Notes: generated from the sequence alone by a model not told the origin. DNA of 64,000 nt from Chryseobacterium sp. KACC 21268 (GCA_028736075.1 CP117875.1:2790001-2854000), one strand, 5' to 3'; positions 1-8,654 are shown, counted from the stretch's first letter. Program-made: numbers and translations.

Positions 1-46
1 GAAGATGGATGAATGATTTTTCTAGTTGGGATTCGGTGTATTTCAT
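1..46 (-). CDS. hsdR: HsdR, type I restriction endonuclease subunit R (first 15 codons only)
   Basis: Only the N-terminus is present; the gene runs off the left edge. The codons on the minus strand from the ATG at 44-46 read MKYTESQLEKSFIHL, which matches the usual opening of type I restriction R subunits (M-K-Y-T-E-x-x-L-E-x-A-F-I-x-L). It starts 8 bases after the stop of the DUF262 gene, on the same strand and in the place where an hsdR is expected after hsdM and hsdS. In the family this subunit carries the nuclease and the ATP-driven translocase. The call rests on 15 residues plus context, so it is probable, not certain. Confidence 0.6.
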   Translation of the reverse strand, partial: MKYTESQLEKSFIHL

Positions 47-54
47 TTTTATTT

Positions 55-1764
55 TTATATCGTCCAAACTTTTTCTGCTATATTATAAAGGTCTTTTGCT
101 CGTAAATTTATAGCGTTCTCATCCCAAATACTTAATATCAAGTACTTGTTCATTGTTTCAAGACCTGACGCATAGTCCTCTAACCCTTTTTTATCACCTT
201 TTCCTTCTTTTTTTGTTTGCCAATCCGAATCCCGGATTGACGAATTTAAAGACTGCGTGATGATAGTTAAGTTACCTAGTGTCAACAATTTTCTACTCCT
301 TTTGATGGTATCATCTTGGGTTGGTAATGTTCCCCAGTTTTTAGACCAATTCTTAGGCATTAGGTGCTCTAAACTGTATTTGTTAATTCCTAACAAAGCT
401 GTAGAATGCAGATGAGATTTTCGATGTTTAGATTCTAATAAATATAAAATTCCAGCAGACTGTTTATTGATTAAAATTGATTTATTAAAGCCTTCCAAAA
501 CTTCTTGATTTGTCGGAATAAACGTAGATGTATCTGTACTTTTTTCAATAAATTCTTTAATAGCTTGAACAGTCAGAATCTTGTTACCTATGAATCTTTC
601 CGTAAATAATTGATTATAATTTTTATTCATTGTATGTGCAACCATCCTTCTCATTATGTATGACTCTAGGAACTGGAATATATTATCTTGTTCTACGGTA
701 TTTGTTACATTTTTTAAAACATAGAGTACATATGAAATCAATGTGCTATTATCTAGTCCGAAAATTATAGCATTTAATCTTTCTATATGGTTGCTTGAAG
801 ATATCTCTCTATTGATGATTTCGTAATCAAAGTTTTTTGCAAATATTTCTGCATACTCCTTAATTTCATCTAGTAATGTATTATTGTTTCCATCGAGATA
901 ATTTTTTATGAAGTCTTTATATGATTCAAACAGATGTTCACCACGAGCATAAGCAATTTTATCTTCAGTTTTTACACCGAAACTTTTGTCTTGTATCTTA
1001 ATTTGAAGGAATGCATCAAAAAATAAATCTATAAATGTTCTCTTAACGCGACCAGCTGTTATCTCGCGATCCCAATATTTTTTGACATCTTCATCCTTTT
1101 CAAAAAGATTTTTCCAGTACTTTTCGTATAGTTTAATATCACGGTTGAAAAAATAGTTTTTCAACAACTCAGCAGTTGTCAATGTTACCCCTAAAGAATT
1201 AATCGTATCAAATATTTGTTGCTCATCTTCATTTGGATCTAAGTCGATTCCAACAAATAATATATTGGCAAGTATTTTTTGAAAATCTAAATTATCAACA
1301 TTGATTGATTTTTTAAAGTAACCATAACATTTGGTTATGTTATCTTCTCCAGGCAAATCAACTAAATCAATTACAGACAAAACCTCGGTAAACTTATCTA
1401 TATCATTATGACTGTGTGATAAAGCCAGTTCATCGGTCATTAATCTGAAAGTCCTATCAAACATTGCGTTTTTACCACTTTTCAAACAGAGAACTTTAAA
1501 AAAAATATTTAATGTTGTTAGCCTTTGTTGACCATCAATTAAGGTTCGAATATCCCCAACTTTACTTGCTGACGAGGTTGGTTGCTGTTTAAGAATTACA
1601 GAACCTAAAAAATAAGGTTTGTTCGTTTTTGAAACTGCTTCCATATCTTCTAAAAGTCTCTCCCATTGTTTTTCACCCCAAACGTAAGCTCTCTGAAAAA
1701 AGGGAATTTCTAAAATACGGTTACCGTTAAAAATATCATTAATTGTTTTTTTTGATGCGTCCAT
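55..1764 (-). CDS. DUF262/DUF1524 (GmrSD-like) protein
   Basis: A 569-residue protein with the two-part layout of GmrS-GmrD-like proteins. The N-terminal DUF262 part has an IPFFQRAYVW segment (residues 20-29) and the hallmark IDGQQRLTTL (76-85), a ParB/Srx-type nucleotide-binding fold. The C-terminal DUF1524 HNH-like nuclease part has SLEHLMPKNW with H467, followed by GNLTIITQSLNSSIRD. Family members include type IV enzymes that cut modified DNA and other phage-defence effectors. It lies 19 bases after the ATPase gene and 8 bases before hsdR, so it is embedded in the type I operon. It is clearly more AT-rich than hsdM. The substrate cannot be read from sequence. Confidence 0.85.
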   Translation of the reverse strand: MDASKKTINDIFNGNRILEIPFFQRAYVWGEKQWERLLEDMEAVSKTNKPYFLGSVILKQQPTSSASKVGDIRTLIDGQQRLTTLNIFFKVLCLKSGKNAMFDRTFRLMTDELALSHSHNDIDKFTEVLSVIDLVDLPGEDNITKCYGYFKKSINVDNLDFQKILANILFVGIDLDPNEDEQQIFDTINSLGVTLTTAELLKNYFFNRDIKLYEKYWKNLFEKDEDVKKYWDREITAGRVKRTFIDLFFDAFLQIKIQDKSFGVKTEDKIAYARGEHLFESYKDFIKNYLDGNNNTLLDEIKEYAEIFAKNFDYEIINREISSSNHIERLNAIIFGLDNSTLISYVLYVLKNVTNTVEQDNIFQFLESYIMRRMVAHTMNKNYNQLFTERFIGNKILTVQAIKEFIEKSTDTSTFIPTNQEVLEGFNKSILINKQSAGILYLLESKHRKSHLHSTALLGINKYSLEHLMPKNWSKNWGTLPTQDDTIKRSRKLLTLGNLTIITQSLNSSIRDSDWQTKKEGKGDKKGLEDYASGLETMNKYLILSIWDENAINLRAKDLYNIAEKVWTI

Positions 1765-1783
1765 TTATATTATACTGTTCTAT

Positions 1784-3799
1784 TTAATAATCGAATAATA
1801 TTTTAATTTTGTCAAAGAGTGGATTAAAATCGTCAAAATCTTCTTTTGGTAAACCTCCAAATTTTTGAAATGCTTTTGATTTAATTTTATCTTTAATTTT
1901 ATAAAAAGGTCTATCCAAAATTTGATCTTCTTCCACGCAATCTAAATCTATTAATTTTTGCTGCGAAATCAAATTCTCAATCTCTACAAAACTTTGAAAT
2001 TTGCCATTAATGACATTACTAGTTACATTTTCTAATCTATCTGGAATTGGTAGTAAGAGCGCAAAAAAATGCTGATGATTTTTTCTTTTCTTGTAAAAGC
2101 CCGATTTTTTATCTCCCAATATTTCATTATCCCAATCCGTTCTTTTTTGAAGATGATAGAAATTTTCACAACCTTCCTTGTCGTGGTCAAACAAACCTAT
2201 GATTTTCTTATCCTCATAACCATCAGTTGTATTCATTGCTAAGAAGCCCGCTACTGATCCTGCCCCGCAAGCCCTTCTAATAGCAAAATAGGCATTTTCC
2301 TTAAATTTCTCAATTAAATCATTTTCTTCAAAATCAATATCATTTAATTTAAGATATGCAATCATATATATTTCTGGATATTTATCCTCAACAAATAATA
2401 TAGGCTTTAAAATTTCTTCAATTTTTTCCTCAGCGGATTGTAGATTATCTGCACAAAGTTTATAATCCTTTTCAAGTTGAGCATAAACACTCTTTTGTTG
2501 ATCGATCGTCAATGATGATTTTTGAATCTCTTCGGTTTGATTAAGTATTTTCTCTTGTAGTTCATCAATAATTCTCGCTTCTTGAATTACACCTAAATCA
2601 TCACAGATATCATTCCAAGCATTATTTTTTTCATCAAATCGAGTTATCAATGAAGTTCTTTTTTCATTTTTCCACACTCTGTAAATTGAAACTTTACTTG
2701 ATGTCAAGCTATCAGATAATTTTGACATTAAGTCATTTCTTATTACAGCAGCTAATTTGGTGTTATTCAATAAATCTTTTTCTTCTTGTGTATAATCACG
2801 TTGTGTAGCAAGAAATTCTTTAGTATGTGTTGTAATGAAAATTTGATATTTTTTTGAGTATCTATACTGGAAATCTTCTTTTATCTTTCTAATATTTCTT
2901 GCTTCATATGAGTTTTCAGGTTCTTCAAACCCCCAAATAATATTTTTATTTTTTCCTTGGGATATTTCATCTAAAATTTCAGGTATAAATCTGGCTTGCA
3001 CACCATCACCTCTTTCAAACAGAGAAACATCATTTTCGGTTTGGACAGATAAAGTTCTAAAAAAGTCAACTAAAGTATTTGGTATATGAAAATTAGCCTG
3101 AACACCGCTACTATCAAAAAAATTTTCAAAAAGCTTACCTGTTTCGCTCTTTAATACCTTGTTGAAGTCATCAGAACTTTGACGGAATTTGTTTTTTCTA
3201 AGTTTATCTTTTTTCTCAAACAAATAGTTTTGCAATCTAGTAAAGAGATAGTTGAAGAAATTCCTATCTTTTATCGCTGGAATGTATTCAAATTGAAAAT
3301 TATTAAGAAAAGCGGTTGTTTGAGCCTTATTTAGCGCCTCAGGATAATTAAATGCTCCTGCAAAATTATTATACTGTGAAAAAATTTTAGAAATCCAAAA
3401 TTTTTCAGGTAGACCCCTTTGTTTATTTTTATTGTTAAAAGTTAGCTTAATTGTTAAAACTTCATCAGACCTTCTTAAGTCTTTGAATTTAAATATCTCA
3501 TCTGTTGTTTCAAGAATTTCTTTGTCAGATTTTTGTTGCTCTCTTCTCTTCTGAATATCGTCATCAAATCTTTGCGAAACAATTTTTGAGAAATCTCTTT
3601 CTCTATCGAATTTTACACCTGGCGATATTTCATTATTAAAAAATAAATTTAAGGCTCTCAAAACATTTGACTTTCCACTATCATTTGCTCCAGAAAAAAT
3701 ATTAAAATCTCCTAATTCTTCGATATGAACTTTCTCTTGATCTTTTCCGCCATCAAAAGATCTAAAATGTTTAATTTCAATTTTTGATATAATATCCAT
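1784..3799 (-). CDS. OLD-like AAA ATPase with C-terminal TOPRIM nuclease domain
   Basis: A 671-residue protein. The N-terminus has the RecF/SMC-like ATPase opening IEIKHFRSFDGG and a Walker A GANDSGKS (37-44). A signature-like RGDGVQAR lies at 263-270, a Walker B IIWGFEEPE at 287-295 and an H-loop ITTH at 322-325. A glutamine- and glutamate-rich, probably coiled-coil stretch (about 405-465) leads to a TOPRIM-like part with E471 in ILFVED and the acidic pair in GLFDHD (D538, D540). This is the ATPase-TOPRIM layout of OLD/GajA-type nucleases. No UvrD-like GajB partner is nearby; the neighbours are hsdS (14-base gap) and DUF262 (19-base gap). A role in defence together with the type I system is inference. 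Confidence 0.8.
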   Translation of the reverse strand: MDIISKIEIKHFRSFDGGKDQEKVHIEELGDFNIFSGANDSGKSNVLRALNLFFNNEISPGVKFDRERDFSKIVSQRFDDDIQKRREQQKSDKEILETTDEIFKFKDLRRSDEVLTIKLTFNNKNKQRGLPEKFWISKIFSQYNNFAGAFNYPEALNKAQTTAFLNNFQFEYIPAIKDRNFFNYLFTRLQNYLFEKKDKLRKNKFRQSSDDFNKVLKSETGKLFENFFDSSGVQANFHIPNTLVDFFRTLSVQTENDVSLFERGDGVQARFIPEILDEISQGKNKNIIWGFEEPENSYEARNIRKIKEDFQYRYSKKYQIFITTHTKEFLATQRDYTQEEKDLLNNTKLAAVIRNDLMSKLSDSLTSSKVSIYRVWKNEKRTSLITRFDEKNNAWNDICDDLGVIQEARIIDELQEKILNQTEEIQKSSLTIDQQKSVYAQLEKDYKLCADNLQSAEEKIEEILKPILFVEDKYPEIYMIAYLKLNDIDFEENDLIEKFKENAYFAIRRACGAGSVAGFLAMNTTDGYEDKKIIGLFDHDKEGCENFYHLQKRTDWDNEILGDKKSGFYKKRKNHQHFFALLLPIPDRLENVTSNVINGKFQSFVEIENLISQQKLIDLDCVEEDQILDRPFYKIKDKIKSKAFQKFGGLPKEDFDDFNPLFDKIKILFDY

Positions 3800-3813
3800 A
3801 GTTATAGTTTTAT

Positions 3814-4953
3814 TTAAGCACCCACTTCCTCCCCAACCGCCAACCGCGACAACAACAAACTTTGCAGTTGTGTGAGTTTTTCGGTTTCTTGCGTTTTAAA
3901 TTTTATTAATTCTAGAAGATTATTTCCAACTAAGTTAAATTGGTTCAAAACTTCTTTTTCAGGCATATTTATTTTCAAAGAAGCTAAAATTGGAACATAT
4001 AAATTCGCTTGAGCACTACCTACAGCCATATCAATTAACTCATTATACTTAGTTCTTAATACAAAAAATATAAAAGGCAAATTACATTCATCATTTGGTT
4101 TTATATTTATTACCGCCCTATTTCCACACATATAATCACATAAGATTCCGAGTCGTCCTATTGTTCCCGATTTTGTAATAACAATTGTTTGTGGAGAGAA
4201 AAGCAATGCACTCGTTCCTGCACTGTTAAATCCTTCTTCAGTCAATGTTCTACTTGTATTTAAAATAAAACCTCCGTTAACATCATTCGCTCTTAGCCAT
4301 TTAATATTCCCATCAAAATATTTTGAATGTTCTTGAGAGGGATTTACATAACCCTCCTGAAATGAGCACATATCTTTTAATATTGATTCTTTACATTGGT
4401 TTTCTTTAACCATATTGTAATACAAGGTCTGCGCAGTAGCTTCCAACTTTTCGCATATCTGCTCGTTGACTTTTATTTTGTTGGTTATGCTTTGGTATTG
4501 CGCAACAATTTGTTGCTGTTCTTCGATGGAAGGAACCGGAAGTTGCATTCCACAAAAATCTTCCCATTCAAGACTTCCTCTTACACCGCCTACTGCGTGA
4601 AAACAAGCTTCTCTGTCAAATTCAGAACGGGAAAACCACAACATCAGATAATCAGGTAAAATCACATTTTCATCAATGACTTCAAAAACCGGATATGCTT
4701 GCGAAATAATAGCGATGTCAAATTCCTTTAACAAAGCAATTGGCATTTTTTTATCTCTGCGAACCTGCATTGTACTACAGGCAAACTGATTTTTCCTAAT
4801 CAACTTATAATTTGCCATATCCGTCCCAATAATATTTGCAACAGACGGAATAAACTTTTTATTAATCGTTAATCCCACAAGATGTGTAATCGCCAAATCT
4901 CTGTTGCGCTGATCAATAACTTGAATCAAATCTCCAATTTTTCTATAACTCAT
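3814..4953 (-). CDS. hsdS: HsdS, type I restriction-modification specificity subunit
   Basis: A 379-residue protein from the ATG at 4951-4953 (MSYRKIGDLIQ). An upstream in-frame ATG would give seven more residues but a longer overlap with hsdM; with this start the overlap is 11 bases, typical of coupled translation. It has two target-recognition domains, each followed by a helical conserved region: LPVPSIEEQQQIVAQYQ after the first, and KFKTQETEKLTQLQSLLLSR at the C-terminus. The subunit sets the bipartite DNA target of the HsdM/HsdR complex. The half encoding the first domain has about 43-45% G+C in lines sampled by eye; much of the second has 23-33%. That suggests the second domain was exchanged by recombination. 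Confidence 0.93.
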   Translation of the reverse strand: MSYRKIGDLIQVIDQRNRDLAITHLVGLTINKKFIPSVANIIGTDMANYKLIRKNQFACSTMQVRRDKKMPIALLKEFDIAIISQAYPVFEVIDENVILPDYLMLWFSRSEFDREACFHAVGGVRGSLEWEDFCGMQLPVPSIEEQQQIVAQYQSITNKIKVNEQICEKLEATAQTLYYNMVKENQCKESILKDMCSFQEGYVNPSQEHSKYFDGNIKWLRANDVNGGFILNTSRTLTEEGFNSAGTSALLFSPQTIVITKSGTIGRLGILCDYMCGNRAVINIKPNDECNLPFIFFVLRTKYNELIDMAVGSAQANLYVPILASLKINMPEKEVLNQFNLVGNNLLELIKFKTQETEKLTQLQSLLLSRLAVGEEVGA

Positions 4954-6508
4954 AGCCCAAAGTTTTAAAAACATTGGAAACCTCTTCTTTCAATTGGCTT
5001 TCCTGCTGAAACAGATCTTTCAAATCAGTCTGTAAACTTTGCATCTGCTCAGCATAATCCAGACTTTCGTCACGGTTTACAAATTCAATATATTTACTCG
5101 GCACCAGAGAATAGTCTTTCTTTCGGATGTCTTCCAGACTTGCACTATAAGAAAATTCAGGAACGTCCTGATAAGTTTCCTTCCAATCGGTCTGTTGCCA
5201 ATTGTGATAATGCTTCGCTATTTCCGAAATTTCTTCTTCTCCAAACTGAATGAATTTCTTTTCAAACGGTTCACCTTTCTGACGCAAATCCATAAACAGA
5301 ACTTCGCCCTTTCGGTTACGGTAATTTTTAATGCCGTCGTTCACTTCAAAAGTTCTCTCTTTTTTATTGCGATTAAGAATCCAAAGCGTCACCGAAATAT
5401 TGGTTGAATAGAACATATCTTGTGGTAAAATCACAACTGCTTCCACCAAATCATTTTCAATAATCTGCTTTCGGATTTTATATTCTTCGCCACCACCGCT
5501 CAAAGCACCGTTTGCCAAAATAAATCCTGCAACACCATTCTGAGAGAGCTTGGAAATCATATTCAGAATCCACGCATAATTGGCATTGGATTTCGGGGGT
5601 ACTTCATAGCCTGCCCAACGCGGATCGGTGGTCAGTTCATTTTCGGCACGCCAATCTTTTAAATTAAATGGTGGGTTTGCCATAATGTAGTCAGCTTTCA
5701 AATCTCTGTGCTGGTCATCATTAAAAGTATCTGCCGCCTTATTCCCCAGATTGGAAGAGATCCCACGGATGGCAAGGTTCATCTTCGCGAGTTTGTAGGT
5801 GGTATTGGTCAGCTCCTGACCGTAGATCGAGATGTCTTTTTTGTTTCCCTTATGCTTTTCTATAAACTTCAGCGACTGTACAAACATACCGCCCGAACCA
5901 CAGGAAGGATCATAGATTTTCCCTTTGTAAGGTTCTATCATTTCAGCGATGAGGTTGACGATAGACTTTGGGGTGTAGAATTCTCCTTTTCCTTTCCCTT
6001 CGGCAATGGCAAATTTGCTCAGGAAATATTCATATACACGACCCACAATATCGTGGGCTTCGTCTTTCAGCGTATCAATATTATTGATGGTATCCAGCAA
6101 AGCCGAGAACTTTGACTGATCCAGCCCAAGACGTGAAAAATAATTATCGGGCAAAGCGCCTTCGAGAGATTTGTTGGTGCGCTCAATGGTTTTCAGAGCA
6201 GAATCGACAATCAAGGTAATATTTTCCTGTTTGGCGTTTTCCATAATGAAAGTCCACCGAGTTTCTTCAGGAAGGTAGAAGACATTTTGGGACTGATAAA
6301 ATTCAGGAATTTCTAAGAAAGCTTCTTTGTGTTCATTGATAAGTTCCTGTCTTCGTCTCAAAAATTTGTCATTCGCAAACTTGAGGAAAATCAAACTCAA
6401 CACCACGTGTTTATATTCGGAAGGCTCTACAGAACCTCTTAATTTATTGGCAGAATCCCAGAGGATCTCTTCGGTACTTTTTGTTTTTGCAGCTGTTTTC
6501 GTTGCCAT
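4943..6508 (-). CDS. hsdM: HsdM, type I N6-adenine DNA methyltransferase subunit
   Basis: A 521-residue protein of usual length. An N-terminal helical HsdM_N part (about residues 8-150) precedes the methyltransferase domain. The family motif EFYTPKSIVNLI is at 176-187, the S-adenosylmethionine motif I DPSCGSGGM at 200-208 and the catalytic NPPF at 278-281, the form used by N6-adenine methyltransferases. With HsdS it methylates the recognition site; with HsdR it forms the restriction complex. It follows the 85-aa gene by 61 bases, and no consensus promoter is visible in that gap, so both are probably transcribed from the promoter near 6850. Confidence 0.96.
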   Translation of the reverse strand: MATKTAAKTKSTEEILWDSANKLRGSVEPSEYKHVVLSLIFLKFANDKFLRRRQELINEHKEAFLEIPEFYQSQNVFYLPEETRWTFIMENAKQENITLIVDSALKTIERTNKSLEGALPDNYFSRLGLDQSKFSALLDTINNIDTLKDEAHDIVGRVYEYFLSKFAIAEGKGKGEFYTPKSIVNLIAEMIEPYKGKIYDPSCGSGGMFVQSLKFIEKHKGNKKDISIYGQELTNTTYKLAKMNLAIRGISSNLGNKAADTFNDDQHRDLKADYIMANPPFNLKDWRAENELTTDPRWAGYEVPPKSNANYAWILNMISKLSQNGVAGFILANGALSGGGEEYKIRKQIIENDLVEAVVILPQDMFYSTNISVTLWILNRNKKERTFEVNDGIKNYRNRKGEVLFMDLRQKGEPFEKKFIQFGEEEISEIAKHYHNWQQTDWKETYQDVPEFSYSASLEDIRKKDYSLVPSKYIEFVNRDESLDYAEQMQSLQTDLKDLFQQESQLKEEVSNVFKTLGYEL

Positions 6509-6569
6509 TATGTCTTTCTATATATTTAGAAAACAGATACTTTGTACACCTGTTTTACATTCATTAATC

Positions 6570-6827
6570 TTATGATGTTTTGGAATCTTTCCACATTCCC
6601 ACCCACTCTTCGAAATAAGCGTGCAGAGAATCAGAACTGCCAAAGTAATATTTGACAGGTTCATTCGGGAAAGAATAAAGTGTGGTCTCATCCGTATCAG
6701 GATCGGTAAAAGGAATGATAAGGTTGTTTAATTCAAAAACAAGATTTCCGCCTTGTTGCAAATATTCTATAAAAATAGATTTTACCGTGCTGAGGTCGAT
6801 GGCAAGGCTTCCGTTGTAAGTAATCAT
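6570..6827 (-). CDS. Hypothetical 85-aa protein heading the hsd operon
   Basis: I do not recognise this family. The protein is small, acidic and soluble-looking, without signal peptide or membrane segment, and begins MITYNGSLAIDLSTVKSIF. It has an aromatic C-terminus (YFEEWVGMWKDSKTS). A consensus-type promoter lies 23 bases upstream of its ATG and it is followed by hsdM on the same strand. That position is where controller or anti-restriction proteins can occur, but it has no visible helix-turn-helix, so a regulatory role is only speculation. It could equally be an unrelated gene that shares the promoter. Confidence 0.7.
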   Translation of the reverse strand: MITYNGSLAIDLSTVKSIFIEYLQQGGNLVFELNNLIIPFTDPDTDETTLYSFPNEPVKYYFGSSDSLHAYFEEWVGMWKDSKTS

Positions 6828-6849
6828 GAAGTAATTTAGTTTTCAATTC

Positions 6850-6880
6850 CAAATATAACCAAAAAACCAAACTTCAACAA
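6850..6880 (-). promoter_or_regulatory. Promoter for the 85-aa gene and hsd operon
   Basis: Read on the minus strand, the -33 element TTG (6878-6880) is separated by 20 bases from TATATTTG (6850-6857), an exact match to the Bacteroidota -7 consensus TAnnTTTG. The spacing is right and the ATG at 6827 is 23 bases downstream. Confidence 0.7.
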
Positions 6881-7268
6881 TGCGGTTTTCCGTATTCACA
6901 CAAATTTTCTGGTAATTTATCAAAATAGAACAAGTATACATCCAACATTGAGGTAGATCAAATCACCCCATTCATCTTCACAAAATCAAAAATGCTCTAA
7001 AAAGCTTTCTTTAAAAAAAGCAACCTCCATTAATTTGTTTAATAAGGCATTGAAATAATTAAAAAAATAAACACAAAATAATATGCAGTCCTAAATATTA
7101 AATAATTATAAATAAAATCAATTCAACAATACAAATTTATAAATCAGAATATAATACCAACAAAACAACATTTATCAGAATTAAATACATAAAAATTAGA
7201 TTATTATTATAAAAAATTTATACTTGAATTAAAATAATTAATACCTTTATCTTCCAAAATAAGTTAAT
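6881..7268. other. AT-rich intergenic spacer
   Basis: About 390 bases between the divergent hsd promoter and the HTH gene. It is extremely AT-rich, with many short A and T runs, and holds no open frame of note, RNA gene or clear hairpin. A weak promoter-like TACCTTTA about 20 bases before the HTH gene (near 7243-7250) departs from consensus at its last base. Confidence 0.5.
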
Positions 7269-7532
7269 ATGAAAAAACAATTACAATCGGAGGAGGCTAA
7301 AAAAATAGCACTTTCCAGTTTAGCTTATGAACATCCAATCAATTTGGAAGACATAGACCTCACAAAAGATGTCTATGATGACAAACAGGTCGCAGAGATT
7401 TTCAGAATCTCCTACCGCACGCTGGTAAACCACAGGAAGAAGGGTCTGATCTCCTACTTCAAAATGGGAAGCAAAACCTTATACCTCAAAAAGATTTTGA
7501 TGCTCGACATCCTAAAAATCTACAACGACTAA
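7269..7532 (+). CDS. Small helix-turn-helix (MerR/excisionase-like) protein
   Basis: An 87-residue protein. Residues about 36-85 form a winged-helix HTH of the HTH_17/excisionase type: DDKQVAEIFRISYRTLVNHR, then KKGLISYFKMGSKTLYLKK, the usual pattern of helix, turn, recognition helix and a short wing that ends in a basic residue. Such proteins act as DNA-binding regulators or recombination directionality factors. No integrase is nearby, so an excisionase role has no support here. It is divergent from the hsd operon across a long AT-rich spacer and is closed by a strong terminator, so it is a single-gene unit. Confidence 0.75.
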   Translation: MKKQLQSEEAKKIALSSLAYEHPINLEDIDLTKDVYDDKQVAEIFRISYRTLVNHRKKGLISYFKMGSKTLYLKKILMLDILKIYND

Positions 7533-7554
7533 TATTCAACAACCCAAACAATCC

Positions 7555-7581
7555 GCAGGCTCCACCAAGCCTGCTTTTTTT
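7555..7581 (+). terminator. Rho-independent terminator of the HTH gene
   Basis: A perfect 7-base stem GCAGGCT/AGCCTGC with loop CCACCA is followed by seven T. It begins 22 bases after the HTH gene stop codon. Confidence 0.9.
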
Positions 7582-7640
7582 ATTCCAACACACATCAATT
7601 CACCCAACCCACCTCATTCCACCCGCTTTCAAAATAAATT

Positions 7641-7692
7641 CCCCTCCTCTGGAGGGGTGGCAATTCGCCTCAGTGAATTGACGGGGTGGTTA
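7641..7692. repeat. Palindromic intergenic repeat (REP-like)
   Basis: Two nested hairpins lie side by side: CCCCTCC-tct-GGAGGGG (7641-7657) and CAATTC-n8-GAATTG (7661-7680), followed by ACGGGGTGGT. From memory, similar 'cccctcc..ggaggggtgg...gacggggtgg' units are scattered between genes in flavobacterial genomes; this was not checked. It has no coding content. Confidence 0.6.
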
Positions 7693-7712
7693 ATTCCCTC
7701 CTAAACCTCATC

Positions 7713-7734
7713 CATCGAACAGTCATCGAACAGT
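7713..7734. repeat. 11-base tandem duplication
   Basis: CATCGAACAGT occurs twice head to tail, exactly. It is probably a slippage product and no function is suggested. Confidence 0.7.
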
Positions 7735-7983
7735 CTATATACAAACCATAAACACAACATTTACAAAAGTCAAACAAGAGATAAACAACAATCTAAAAAA
7801 AAGTGGTCAACAACTATTCTGTAATAAAGAATCGCTGTAGCAATCTGCAAATGATAGCAATATAGGGTTAATAAAATGCTGCTATACGAATAATTAGGCA
7901 TTGTTCGGCAAAGTTGGTCACATAGGTCGTATGGCTCACATTTTTACCCACCTTTACATAACAAATTTTAAAAAACAAATATC
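7735..7983. other. Spacer before the DUF6266 gene
   Basis: About 250 bases with no recognisable gene, hairpin or exact TAnnTTTG box. The promoter of the next gene is presumably here, but I cannot place it. Confidence 0.4.
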
Positions 7984-8619
7984 ATGGGCAAACTTTATGA
8001 CTCCCTACTTTCAGGCACCTCAGGACGCACAGGACGTATCGTGGTAGCCAATGTCTTTGGAAACGAGTACACCAAGATTCGACCAAGAAAGAGAACCAAA
8101 GAGCCAAGTGCAAAACAGAAACTCATCCAGGACAGGATGATCAGCTGCGCAACATTTATGCAGTCGTACCGAAGCTATGCTTGTCACTATTTCGGACACC
8201 GCCTAGGAATGAAGTCGTCGTACAATTTGGCAATGACCAATCTGCTGAGCAATTTCAACATTGATTATGTGGCAAATACCATCACGCCACACTATCCGGG
8301 CATATTCTTCTCAAAAGGAAACTTGCTCGGAGTCATTGGCAGTCCATTGGCACTTCCCACAGCGGCGACACTGGACATTTCTTGGCAGGACAATTCAGGT
8401 GGCAATGTTCTGCGCGAAGCGGATCTGGCTCAGATTCTCATTGCAGCAGAGGACGACCTCAACACTTTGTTTATAGAAAATGCATGTCCACGATCGGATG
8501 CGTCATACCAAGTCACGCTCCCCGTGCATCTGCAGGGCAAACAGCTCCATGTATGGCTGGCTTTCAAAAACGAAGATGAAACGAACGCTTGCAACTCCCT
8601 CTACTTGGGAAGCATTTAA
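7984..8619 (+). CDS. DUF6266 family protein
   Basis: A 211-residue protein. The opening MGKLYDSLLSGTSGRTGRIV, the basic TKIRPRKRTKEPSAKQ that follows and a beta-rich C-terminal half (about 120-211) match the DUF6266 family. I know that family only from flavobacteria, often in several copies per genome and without known function. There is no signal peptide. G+C is visibly higher than in the flanking AT-rich spacers. It has its own terminator, so it is probably monocistronic. Family membership is fairly sure; the role is unknown. Confidence 0.8.
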   Translation: MGKLYDSLLSGTSGRTGRIVVANVFGNEYTKIRPRKRTKEPSAKQKLIQDRMISCATFMQSYRSYACHYFGHRLGMKSSYNLAMTNLLSNFNIDYVANTITPHYPGIFFSKGNLLGVIGSPLALPTAATLDISWQDNSGGNVLREADLAQILIAAEDDLNTLFIENACPRSDASYQVTLPVHLQGKQLHVWLAFKNEDETNACNSLYLGSI

Positions 8620-8628
8620 CATCAAAGC

Positions 8629-8654
8629 AAAAGCACAGATCGCTCTGTGCTTTT
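8629..8654 (+). terminator. Rho-independent terminator of the DUF6266 gene
   Basis: A perfect 11-base stem AAAAGCACAGA/TCTGTGCTTTT with loop TCGC. The symmetric A and T flanks mean it could also stop minus-strand transcription arriving from the DKNYY gene. Confidence 0.88.

Noticed and set aside
1784-3799. Gabija (GajA/GajB) system
   Set aside because: The ATPase-TOPRIM protein resembles GajA in layout, but there is no UvrD-like helicase gene beside it; the neighbours are hsdS and a DUF262 gene.
7269-7532. Excisionase of an integrated element
   Set aside because: The HTH fits, but no integrase, phage gene or attachment-site duplication was seen nearby.
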